NCBI GenBank assembly: GCA_028565635.1
Contig: JAOXYB010061323.1
Location: forward strand, 1-10,659
DNA from: Phoronis ovalis
Taxonomy: Eukaryota > Phoronida > Phoronidae
Direction: 5' to 3'
Length of the DNA: 10,659 nt
Under the pieces are notes generated by a model. That model was not told the origin of the DNA and ran no database searches. It worked only from the letters and a program-made list of their open reading frames with translations. The position numbers were made by a program, and so were the translations under genes. Positions 1 to 6,508 of the stretch are shown here, piece after piece. Each line of letters begins with the position of its first letter. The stretch's first letter is position 1.

Positions 1-80
1 TTGCAATTTACTGTTCAGAATTAATTCTTGGGAAGGGGGGCGTGCGCCTTCCACGCCCGCCCGTAAATCCGCCACTGTAG
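1..80. repeat. GC-rich hairpin at probable dispersed-repeat edge
   Basis: This is a short GC-rich island in AT-rich surroundings. GGGCGTG at 38-44 pairs perfectly with CACGCCC at 52-58 around a 7-base loop, and flanking G and C runs could lengthen the stem with mismatches. The stretch after it, ending AATCCGCCACTG near 66-77, has the look of the end of a dispersed repeat, but I cannot name the family. No coding frame is evident. The repeat assignment is inference; the hairpin is seen directly. Confidence 0.4.
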
Positions 81-361
81 TATAATGCTAAGAGTGGGGT
101 CGTCAGTATTGTGTATCAGTTAAGTTGTACATGGACATCTTATCTATGCGAATTCACTTGGATCAGAAAGTAAAAAAACATGAATTCAATATTCAAGAGG
201 TTTCTGAATTATAACAACGTAATGAATATTGTCATAAAAGAGTACCGCATAACTTTAGTAGTGGATTGCATTGTTCGAACATGTAACATTTGTGAAGATT
301 AATTTCAGTTCTAAGTTAGCAAAGTGTCTGTCAAAAATTGGTTATTAATTGTTGGACTAGC

Positions 362-424
362 TAATGGGATGTCAGACTAATGCGATGTCAGACTAATGGG
401 ATGTCGGACTATCGGGCAGACCCC
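362..424. repeat. 16-bp tandem repeat, three units plus a degenerate fourth
   Basis: Units at 362-377, 378-393 and 394-409 each read TAATGSGATGTCRGAC with one or two changes. A diverged tail at 410-424 starts TATCGGGCAGACCCC. A partial unit (GTTGGACTAG) precedes the array. It lies just upstream of the decayed retrotransposon and may be a fragment of a dispersed element. Confidence 0.7.
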
Positions 425-657
425 TTCTGTTAGCTATAACTTTGTAATCTGATGTACTACAAGAAAATACTTTTTTCAAGTTTTCTGTATACTTATGATT
501 TATAATTAAGTACATCGCATCATTTAGATCACAGTTTATCAGAAAACATTCGCAAAGAAATAGAAACCCCTACAGTTGTATGGAATACTTCATTAGTTGG
601 ATTTCGTAACGTAGATTACAAAGGTTGCACTATACAGTCGTCCCATATAGGTCCTGT
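425..657. other. No gene seen; possibly decayed upstream pol
   Basis: The stretch is AT-rich with no long open frame. The reading frame of the RNase H remnant continues back from 658 to about 607 without a stop, but I recognise no motif there. It may be eroded reverse transcriptase/RNase H sequence. Confidence 0.3.
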
Positions 658-1619
658 ATCTTGACAGATAGTAAACCATGTGTCCAGACTTTGGACAAAC
701 TATATCGCGGTGAATATTCTGCCAGTCCAAGAGTTTCTACGTTCTTGAATACTGTAAGTAATTAACCATTATCACTTCGACATTTAGCCGGAGATGTCAA
801 CAACTCATCTGCCTTTGCAAGTCATAATTAATGCCAAATATGCTGCTTTATCGCATTCACTGACGACTCCGTTGTCCGAGGAATTTCAGTTCAAGAGATT
901 GTCTCTGGTAAGTCAGGCTTGCCTTTCACAAACAGAAGCTATTAGCTATAGATCCAACACGAGTGTCTTGATTTACGTCGCACACATTCACATCTACTTC
1001 AAGGAACACGTCCGTCAAAGAAACATACAAACATCAAAGTTAAAGATGTATACATTTAAGTAGCGTTTTACGTAAAACGCTACTTAGATGTTGCTACTGT
1101 TGATTTTTTATTGTTGCTCGTGATGGTTTATTAGTCGTGCTTCGTCTTGAACCATTAGCTACCCCCAAGACAACATCGTCATTCCTTAGGGGGCACTGGA
1201 TGGATTACTCACTGTTATTTATATCAAATTGGACCATCCAGCTAAGAGCATCAGCTTAAATGATGGTTCAACGCTACTTCTTTGTTCTAGAGATGTAGCT
1301 CTCATGTATCAGATTCAAGTCACAAATGTGCCTCTCTCAAGGAAGTTCCCAGTTAATTGATAGAACAGTCAACCTCTGACCCTCCAGAAGTTATTGGAAT
1401 TACTTTTGCTGCAGATGTTATCAAACGAAATCGTCAACTCATTTTCGTAGGGAATCAATGACATCTTACACTTCTGCGTCCATTATAGAAAACGAAAGTC
1501 GCGGCACTTTACGCAGTGCTATTATTCAACTCTGTCTTGAAATGCGGCCACTTGACGGACTGCCCACCACCATCAGAGTCGACGCTGCACCTGGATTAAA
1601 CTTTTGCCAACCGATGTAA
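658..1619 (+). pseudogene. pol: Decayed LTR-retrotransposon pol: RNase H and integrase
   Basis: This is a broken copy of the polyprotein part that degrades the RNA template (RNase H) and inserts the element (integrase). The frame starting at 658 opens with [10 protein letters not shown], where the D of TDS fits an RNase H catalytic aspartate, then runs to RHLAGDV at 778-798 and on to the RNase H/integrase linker. It is broken by in-frame stops at 763, 829, 943, 949 and 1057. After 1072 the homologous-looking protein shifts frame near 1113 and again near 1214 (IKLDHPAK, zinc-binding region of integrase), then resumes at 1369 (PPEVIGITFAADVIK). A 53-codon piece at 1458-1619 ends in the IRVDAAPG motif, which fits the second aspartate of a DDE integrase core. 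The RT-RH-INT order suggests Ty3/gypsy type, though BEL/Pao is not excluded. The open frame at 794-1063 is an out-of-frame shadow. Family motifs are recognised from memory, not from a search. Confidence 0.75.
1051..1092. repeat. 42-bp quasi-palindrome (perfect 30-bp core) inside dead pol
   Basis: Bases 1057-1086 form a perfect 30-bp palindrome with no spacer, centred between 1071 and 1072. Extended to 1051-1092, the two 21-base arms match at 19 positions. The right arm, starting GTAAAACGCTACTTA, reads as ordinary pol sequence in the surrounding frame (VKRYLDVA), whereas the left arm does not. The left arm is therefore best explained as an inverted copy of the right, as made by replication template switching. 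Confidence 0.85.
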
Positions 1620-1949
1620 GCCTTTCTCTCTGTGTGATCCATCGTCGTTAACGCGTTACCACCTCTATTATATCACGCTGACTCATTCTGAATAGGTATC
1701 ACGGGGCCGCTTGCTTTTTGTTTTGTGAACTATAGATATACTCTGGCAGGACGGAATGTGTGATCGACCCCCTACTCGCTTAGTCCACTGTTATACCTAT
1801 TACTGTAAACTACAGTTTGATTGGTGTCAAGACTTTCGTGAAAGTTTATGTTGGAAGGGGTTATCCGTCTTCTGCTTTTCGAGATAATAAACAGAAATTG
1901 ACTATGGCTAAGTCCTGACGTTAGTTGAGTAGGTACGGAACACTAACAG
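1620..1949. pseudogene. Strongly eroded integrase C-terminal region
   Basis: This lies between the recognisable integrase core and the pol C-terminus, so it should hold the third catalytic residue and the C-terminal domain. I see no conserved motif in any frame, and many stops. The catalytic glutamate was not found. The assignment rests on position only. Confidence 0.4.
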
Positions 1950-2231
1950 ATGGATTTGTTCAGACTGATCGGAATTCAACTGCGATCATACGCAGTAAAG
2001 ATAAAGGAAAGCTATAAAGTGCCTGATCATTCTCTATCATTAAATCACCATCACAAAATTATATACGAAGATGGTAGTAATAAAGAAGACGAAGAGAAGC
2101 ACAAATCCTTTCTAAGAGAACCACCTATTCCAGATGTATTAACTTTACCAGTTAATTTTGATACACCAGCAATCTCTCATCCAGAAAATAGTGCTACAGA
2201 ACTTTCTGGTCCAGCCAGCCTACTCCAATAG
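1950..2231 (+). pseudogene. pol: Uninterrupted C-terminal tail of retrotransposon pol
   Basis: This frame is open for 93 codons from an internal ATG to the stop at 2229-2231. Its first third, FRLIGIQLRSYAVKIKESYKVP, has the tail pattern found after the integrase domain of LTR elements, in which a LR..YxVKxxExYKVP motif follows the last small beta-rich domain. The rest is hydrophilic and proline-rich (EDGSNKEDEEKHK, then REPPIPDVLTLP). The ATG is probably not a real start; it sits inside what was a much longer polyprotein. It is the only part of the pol remnant without a stop or frameshift, which could be chance or a sign that the copy is not very old. No flanking LTR or target duplication could be recognised. 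A small host gene is a less likely alternative. Confidence 0.6.
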
Positions 2232-2813
2232 TCATCAGTAGGCAGATATTTTAACGACAGATACCACCCCGATGAAACCACCTCTTCAATATGACATTAC
2301 TATATATACCTATACGTCCCAGAACATCAACTCGCATCAAGCGAAAGTCAACTGAACACATATAGAGAACTTTCATATTGTTTTACATACACATGTTTTA
2401 ATATTTACCCGCAAAACTGGCAAAAAATAATTTCAAGTTAGATCACTGAAACAAGTGGACAGCAAGTTTTATAGTGCCACATCCATTTGATTTCATCGCC
2501 ATTGTAAAAATGTAAGTAGACATCTTCCGGAGTAGACAATTACGCCTTTTTAAACAATGAAATATCTAAGCTCATCATGGCACAAAACAATCTGCATAAT
2601 CTACTCGTAACAAGGCCTATAAAACATATAACTGATTTGCTTATTGTACCAAAGGAAATATTCTTGTGTGTAAACAAACCAGTGTTAATCCACTCATTAC
2701 ATTTATTAACTAATACCTGAGGCTATGTTACAAGATTTACTTCAAATTATAATAAATATAATTTATATTCATTTATATTAAATGTTTACTTAATTTTCAA
2801 AGGAAAACTCTGC
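2232..2813. other. Non-coding AT-rich stretch after the element
   Basis: No open frame of note is seen on either strand. If the element kept a 3' LTR it should begin here, but I could not find a polypurine tract or a matching 5' copy in the window. The sequence becomes very AT-rich from about 2740. Confidence 0.5.
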
Positions 2814-2814
2814 A

Positions 2815-2831
2815 TTTATATTTATTTATTT
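2815..2831 (+). promoter_or_regulatory. Possible TATA-like element upstream of the secreted-peptide exon
   Basis: TTATATTTATTTA lies about 85 bases before the ATG at 2904, which would place transcription start near 2848 and give a short 5' leader. The surroundings are AT-rich, so this match is weak. Confidence 0.2.
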
Positions 2832-2903
2832 AACGTACTCTTTTGTTCTGTGTTCTTTCGCTGTGTACCATCGTGTGTACTTACCTCTGGCTTAAATATA
2901 AGA

Positions 2904-3041
2904 ATGGCTTCCAGTTTGTTAATAGGCACATTATTTTCGTTATTCTTTATACAAGCTTCGACCAGAGTGCTTACTTCGTCCTGCAAAATAAATGACAGAT
3001 GTGTTTATTTCAGGTGCAACCAGAATACTAAACATTATTGA
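2904..3041 (+). CDS. Putative first coding exon of a small secreted cysteine-rich protein
   Basis: The frame from the ATG at 2904 gives 45 codons up to TGA at 3039-3041. The start has a favourable context (A at -3, G at +4); an in-frame ATG at 2850 would place extra residues before the signal, so 2904 is preferred. Residues 1-18 (MASSLLIGTLFSLFFIQA) form a textbook signal peptide: short polar start, hydrophobic core, small residues before a likely cleavage site. Three cysteines follow in the spacing C-x5-C-x3-C (SSCKINDRCVYFRC). Three is an odd number, so the protein probably continues in another exon. A candidate donor CAG|GTGCAA ends the exon at 3013 in phase 2. It could instead be a complete 45-residue peptide. 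No family is recognised. The cysteine-rich terminal exon at 5325 lies downstream on the same strand and may belong to the same gene, but the phases do not fit directly. Confidence 0.45.
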   Translation: MASSLLIGTLFSLFFIQASTRVLTSSCKINDRCVYFRCNQNTKHY

Positions 3042-3718
3042 TTTTTTGTACGTTTAACAATATCTTAACACAACTAAACAGTTTGATAGCAGATGGGTTT
3101 TTACTATTATGTTATACCAAGATCTAGAGTGTTTCAACTTTTAAACTATATATTCCGAGAATATATTGCATTATATACAAACATTGGACGGATAACTGTA
3201 CAAAATGGCTAAATAGCGTTCGAAAAAAAGTTTATTGGTCGATGCCGCAGTTCATACTTTAAAACGTAATTTAAGTAACCTTGAAAACTTTGATTTTCAT
3301 ATTGCAAGTTCGCTCACAAGGGCATATTTCATAGTGCGGAAAAAATGTTTTAATACATTTGCAACTGAATCGGCCGGTTTCCCGTAATTGCACGGACACT
3401 TTGATAAGACTATCAGAGCTTTGTACGGGCTGATTAGGCAACATTTAGTATATTGTACAGAACAAACAACCGAAGCGATTACCATCTATCAATAAACAAG
3501 TGTGATGGGCTAATCGCCATCATACAAAAGTAAGTCCTTAAACTATATTCTGTATAATATAGGAGATACCAGCAACGTTAGTCGCATGAGAATTGGTGAT
3601 GGTTTAGTTTTAACACTGTTTAAACAAATATTGTTGTTATTTATTTAGAAAGTCTCTAGTAAACCCAGTATAATCATATCTGCAAGAGAAGTAACTCATA
3701 TTATAAGTATTCAAGAAA
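3042..3718. other. Non-coding, probably intronic
   Basis: A perfect donor-like GTAAGT stands at 3530-3535, preceded by a short open stretch from about 3451 that includes INKCDGLIAIIQ. This could be a small exon, but its length (0 mod 3 from the acceptor TTGTACAG) would not repair the phase between the exons at 2904 and 5325. The minus-strand open frame at 3297-3485 shows no protein-like features. Confidence 0.35.
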
Positions 3719-3802
3719 GCTCCTGGCGGATAAGAACCTATGCTAATGGTATCTGAAGACAATGAAAAATCAAGTGCATTAACCACTAAGCCACGAAGGC
3801 TT
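3719..3802 (-). repeat. tRNA-derived SINE head (pol III boxes A and B)
   Basis: On the minus strand, TGGCTTAGTGG (plus 3783-3793) matches the tRNA box A. GGTTCTTATCC (plus 3728-3738) matches box B (GGTTCRANTCC) with two differences, 44 bases downstream. Spacing and order are those of an RNA polymerase III internal promoter. The flanks (GCCTTCG at the start, CCAGGAGC at the end) are only partly complementary, so this is not a functional tRNA; a SINE head or old tRNA pseudogene fits. The body and tail toward lower coordinates are not clear. Confidence 0.65.
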
Positions 3803-3868
3803 GAGATGCTGACCACTTATTTGCTATCCCTTTTAAGTTGTCACGTATCTGCACCAGTAATTAAAATG

Positions 3869-3907
3869 CTAACCCTACTCTAACCCTAGCCTTAATCCTA
3901 CCCTAAA
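3869..3907. repeat. Degenerate telomere-like CCCTAA repeats
   Basis: Within 39 bases the C-rich strand carries CTAACCCTA, CTCTAACCCTA, CCTTAATCCTA and CCCTAAA, that is, several imperfect copies of CCCTAA, the complement of the animal telomere repeat TTAGGG. It lies 67 bases beyond the SINE head. It may be part of a dispersed repeat rather than a former chromosome end. Confidence 0.6.
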
Positions 3908-3918
3908 CATAATAGTGA

Positions 3919-4137
3919 AACATATATATTTACAGTATTAAATATATCATAGTATATATTATTGCCTTAGAATATATTCTGTACAGCATAGAAGCATTGC
4001 AGAATATACCATCAGCCATACTTATTGAAGATGGAGAAGAAACCATCATCCTTATTTATCGAGTGATGGAATTCGCCTCAGGTGAACAAAGAAACACAGC
4101 AGCTTTATGTGAAACTTTGCAGTTTTATTCACAATAA
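3919..4137 (+). CDS. Weak exon candidate, open for 72 codons
   Basis: The frame is open from after TGA at 3916 to TAA at 4135-4137. Its last 44 codons, following an AG at 4001-4002 (GCATTGCAG), look more protein-like than the background: IPSAILIEDGEETIILI, then RVMEFASGEQRNTAALCE. A possible donor CAG|GTGAAC sits at 4081/4082 in phase 1. The upstream half is low-complexity I/Y-rich and probably non-coding. No family is recognised, the acceptor is poor in pyrimidines, and no poly(A) signal follows. It does not fit in phase with the terminal exon at 5325. It may be chance or a repeat remnant. Confidence 0.2.
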   Translation, partial: NIYIYSIKYIIVYIIALEYILYSIEALQNIPSAILIEDGEETIILIYRVMEFASGEQRNTAALCETLQFYSQ

Positions 4138-4298
4138 GTAAAACAAAGACTGGATACAAACCGTGAAACTCCATTGTTTCAGCAGCTAAATGCATGTGAG
4201 ATGGAATTGTTTGCGCGCTAAATTTTATACGCGGTGTATTATACGTTTCTCACTTTATACTGAAAAAATAGAACTGGGTATCAAAACACCACCAGGGT

Positions 4299-4480
4299 AA
4301 AGTTGGCTACTAATTGGATATTTGAGAGGTTCACATAAAGTTATCTACTTATTAGAGATTCGAGAGATTCAAAAAATATATGGTTGGCTACTTATTAGAT
4401 ATTTGAGATATTTAAAATATAAAGTTGACTACTCATAAGAGATTCGAGAGATTCGAAAAAAATTAAAGTTGAATATTATG
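4299..4480. repeat. Minisatellite of ~40-bp units in an alternating two-unit pattern
   Basis: Units start at 4299, 4337, 4380 and 4421, with lengths 38, 43, 41 and 44, and a partial unit starts at 4465. Each begins AAAGTTGRCTACT or a close variant. Units 1 and 3 share GATATTTGAGA, whereas units 2 and 4 share GAGATTCGAGAGATTC plus an A-run. The true repeat is therefore a dimer of about 81-85 bp. Confidence 0.75.
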
Positions 4481-4491
4481 GATTGATTTTT

Positions 4492-4542
4492 GGGATGGGT
4501 ATTTCTTGGGGGGGGGGGGTCGGGAATTAGGAGGGGGTAGGG
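4492..4542 (+). other. G-run cluster with G-quadruplex potential
   Basis: Runs of three or more G occur at 4492-4494, 4497-4499, 4508-4519 (12 G), 4522-4524, 4533-4537 and 4540-4542, separated by short loops. The 12-G run plus the next GGG already meets the usual four-run quadruplex pattern. Such runs also vary in length during replication and sequencing. Confidence 0.7.
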
Positions 4543-4611
4543 ATTTCTTTTCTACGTTTCTTTATTTTCTTGTTTGTTTCTTTGTTTGCGTCTTTCTTGT
4601 TTCAATTTTCC
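4543..4611 (+). repeat. T-rich pyrimidine tract
   Basis: The tract is built mostly of TTTCTTT and TTTGTTTC-type words directly after the G-run cluster, with very few A. The G-rich then T/C-rich order is a sharp strand asymmetry. It could act as a polypyrimidine tract, but no exon follows it. Confidence 0.5.
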
Positions 4612-4677
4612 GTAAGCTATATCTCAGTTGATACTTCAGGTGTCACAGGGTTGGCCATTGCTGATCTTGAGTTCAAA

Positions 4678-4732
4678 AGGTCATTTAGAGGTCAAAGGTC
4701 AAATTTTTAAAATTGCAAGGAATGTCAGGTCA
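4678..4732 (+). promoter_or_regulatory. Four AGGTCA half-sites: DR5 plus perfect DR1, and one more
   Basis: AGGTCA occurs at 4678-4683, 4689-4694, 4696-4701 and 4727-4732, all on the plus strand. The first pair is spaced by 5 bases (DR5, the classic RAR/RXR arrangement). The second pair is spaced by 1 base (DR1, bound by HNF4, RXR and COUP-type receptors). The match is exact. Function is inference: such words also occur in dispersed repeats of invertebrates, and this lies inside a repeat-rich interval. Confidence 0.45.
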
Positions 4733-5303
4733 ATTTGATGACATTTGAGAATATCAACAGGTTAAAAATTCATAAAGTAGTTTTATAGCGTTATCATTTC
4801 TCTCTTTTTATTATTTTTAAGACAAGAAATAATCTTCAACAAGCGTTTTCATCTGAATATATGTCAGTTTTATTGAATGACAAAAACCTGTTTTTATCAG
4901 CTGATTGTCAGTTATAAATATAACGAGTTTCAATATAACGCCTTTGTTATATCTCCACTTGTTCGATAAAAATATCTCCTTGTGTCGTTAATATGTTTAC
5001 TCATTGTACTTATTAAAATTCAATCGATGGTAGTTTTAGGAATACTGTGTTGAAATCTCAGCAGGATTATTAGGTAATTATGACTTTTACAACTCACAAA
5101 AGAATATCGTCCGATCTCATTTCACGGATTTAACACAAAAGCATTTAGAATCACAGGAACATCACTGTTCTATCTGGATTAAATTTGACTAATTGGATAT
5201 ACGGAATTATCTCAAACAATAGGTAAATAAATCAGTTATACTTTAAAGATAACTTTTGAGTTGTTTCTAGTAATTTTTAGTTTTGTTATTTCTTAAAAGT
5301 CAG
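4733..5303. other. Non-coding, probably intronic
   Basis: This is AT-rich. One 24-codon open stretch after CATTTAG at about 5146, ending at a GTAAAT donor near 5221, could be an exon but carries no cysteine or recognisable motif. I see nothing else. Confidence 0.35.
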
Positions 5304-5324
5304 TTCTAACTTATCTTTTTACAG
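5304..5324 (+). promoter_or_regulatory. Branch point and 3' splice site of the cysteine-rich exon
   Basis: CTAAC at 5306-5310 matches the branch-point consensus. It is followed by the pyrimidine-rich TTATCTTTTTACAG ending at 5324. The branch A is about 15 bases from the AG, slightly closer than usual. The frame that opens at 5325 is closed just upstream by an in-frame TAA (5307-5309), which fits an acceptor here. Confidence 0.6.
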
Positions 5325-5546
5325 TTCGCGAATTGCCAATCGTACGTATACATTAAATACGGAGGGGTACTTAAGAAAAACTTGGTGGTGGCTTTACAAA
5401 AACCATATCCCGTGGTAAAGAAATGCTGGAAATGTGCACCTCATGGTAAAAATCTGGAATGTTCACCATTTGAAAAACACTGTTATTTACATTCTACTGG
5501 TAAATGGCCGAAGTACACCATAGCACGAGTTACGAGGCTTTGTTGA
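5325..5546 (+). CDS. Terminal exon of a cysteine-rich, probably secreted protein
   Basis: After the acceptor at 5324 the frame is open for 73 codons to TGA at 5544-5546; there is no suitable ATG, so earlier exon(s) are needed. Cysteines are at exon residues 4, 34, 37, 46, 53 and 73. Six cysteines, a C-x-x-C pair (KKCWKC) and a cysteine as the very last residue suggest a disulphide-bonded extracellular domain. The exon is basic (many K and R), with aromatic residues near the start (CQSYVYIKYGG) and a hydrophobic strand-like segment (NLVVAL). The early CxSYVYxK...VV..L...V.KC order faintly resembles Spaetzle/neurotrophin-type cystine-knot cytokines, but the end does not match well and I do not assign that family. 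A poly(A) signal follows at 5672. A signal-peptide exon lies upstream at 2904 on the same strand. The exon-1 donor is phase 2 while this frame needs phase 0, so a link requires another exon. Confidence 0.6.
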   Translation, partial: FANCQSYVYIKYGGVLKKNLVVALQKPYPVVKKCWKCAPHGKNLECSPFEKHCYLHSTGKWPKYTIARVTRLC

Positions 5547-5601
5547 CATTACATACGAATATAGTACAAATATAATACACGTATTTTGTTTTGTTTTCTG
5601 T

Positions 5602-5611
5602 GGGGGGGGGG
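5602..5611 (+). repeat. Run of ten G in the 3' UTR
   Basis: A homopolymer of 10 G lies inside a T/G-rich stretch between the stop codon and the poly(A) signal of the cysteine-rich exon. It is the second long G-run in the window, after 4508-4519. Confidence 0.8.
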
Positions 5612-5671
5612 CGTGGCGTTTTAATTTTGCTTGTTTTGTAATGTCAACATGTTGTACTTTCCGACTAAGGC

Positions 5672-5677
5672 AATAAA
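5672..5677 (+). terminator. AATAAA poly(A) signal
   Basis: The canonical hexamer lies 126 bases after the stop codon at 5546, as expected for a short 3' UTR of the cysteine-rich terminal exon. Cleavage would fall near 5690-5705, where an AT-rich inverted repeat (CAATTTTT/AAAAATTG, 5694-5710) is found. Confidence 0.5.
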
Positions 5678-5710
5678 ATTGCAGATATTATTACAATTTT
5701 TTAAAAATTG

Positions 5711-6020
5711 GAGTTTGAATTCGGGCCTATTTGCCACTGGAATAGTGCGATTCGTCGGTAGATTTTGTTCTAACGCGATTTTCTCAATGGTGTCTCAATA
5801 AAAATCGGAATGGTCAAGAAAAATTAACTGGTAGTGTATGAAAGGGGGGACACTAATATTATGCAGAGATAATAATTCGAGGAATGTTTCTGTATTGTGT
5901 ATAATGCATAAACTTTATAACGTTTTTGTTTTGCATCTTACAGAAGTTATTTTGAACGTTTTAGCTTGCTGTATGTGCACCAAATTTATTATCAACTATT
6001 TTTGTCAATAAATCCGTCTG
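5711..6020. other. Intergenic or intronic, no gene seen
   Basis: No convincing open frame, splice grammar or repeat is seen. A six-base G-run lies at about 5844. Confidence 0.4.
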
Positions 6021-6027
6021 TTTTCAG

Positions 6028-6191
6028 TTGTTATAACTACCAAAAATCTAAATAACCTCAAACAACCAGGTCATCATTCATTTCCTACCGTTGGTATGGG
6101 ACATTGCTATGGGTTGGGACATCATGCAAAAGAAGACATGGTGATATGCAAGCAAGGAAATGTTAGTACCATCACCATTCCAAGTATATAA
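6028..6191 (+). CDS. Weak terminal-exon candidate
   Basis: A good acceptor (CCGTCTGTTTTCAG, ending at 6027) is followed by a frame open for 53 codons from 6030 to TAA at 6189-6191; two bases (TT) would complete a codon from an earlier exon. The peptide includes KQPGHHSFPTVGMGHCYG and HHAKEDMVICKQG, with four histidines and two cysteines, and looks more like protein than most of the neighbourhood. No family is recognised and no AATAAA lies close downstream. In AT-rich DNA an open frame of this length can arise by chance, so this is only a candidate. Confidence 0.22.
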
Positions 6192-6273
6192 TCAGCTTGA
6201 AGAGCTGTGATGCAGTCATCAAGCATGTGTTCTTACAACCCAAAAAATGTATATGAAGACAAGATTTTGCACG

Positions 6274-6508
6274 GCTGTACACCTCCTAGGTAAACAAGAG
6301 TCATAATGGTAAATTATAGTACACTATAACTCTGTCACCCTTTTTATGAACCCAATGCGGTTATTTATTTCCATTCGCATGCAGCATTTATTTGCATAAT
6401 CCCGAATTATCCATATCAAACTCGTGCAGCCTTACAAATCTACTAAGATCAGAAACAAATTGACATTCTGACAGTAAATTATTGCTGTACGTCTCCTAGG
6501 CAAACAAG
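6274..6508. repeat. 25-bp direct repeat, two copies 210 bp apart
   Basis: GCTGTAC..CTCCTAGG.AAACAAG occurs at 6274-6298 and 6484-6508 with 22 of 25 bases matching. Each copy holds the palindrome CCTAGG. The first copy ends in GTAAACA, a forkhead-type core. A perfect 12-bp inverted repeat flanks the region: ATGGTAAATTAT at 6306-6317 and its complement at 6559-6570. Together these hint at a diverged non-autonomous element or an old duplication. Confidence 0.5.

Noticed and set aside
794-1063. 89-codon plus-strand open frame from an ATG
   Set aside because: It is out of frame with the recognisable RNase H/integrase text that covers the same bases, so it is a shadow of the dead pol.
3297-3485. 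62-codon minus-strand open frame
   Set aside because: There are no motifs, no splice or poly(A) context on that strand, and a length expected by chance.
3719-3802. Functional tRNA gene on the minus strand
   Set aside because: Boxes A and B are present, but the acceptor stem does not pair and no proper anticodon arm forms.
3869-3907. True telomere or fused chromosome end
   Set aside because: It is only a few imperfect repeats over 39 bases, within repeat-rich DNA.
5144-5221. Small exon between CATTTAG and GTAAAT
   Set aside because: 24 open codons are expected by chance, and the phase does not connect the exons at 2904 and 5325.
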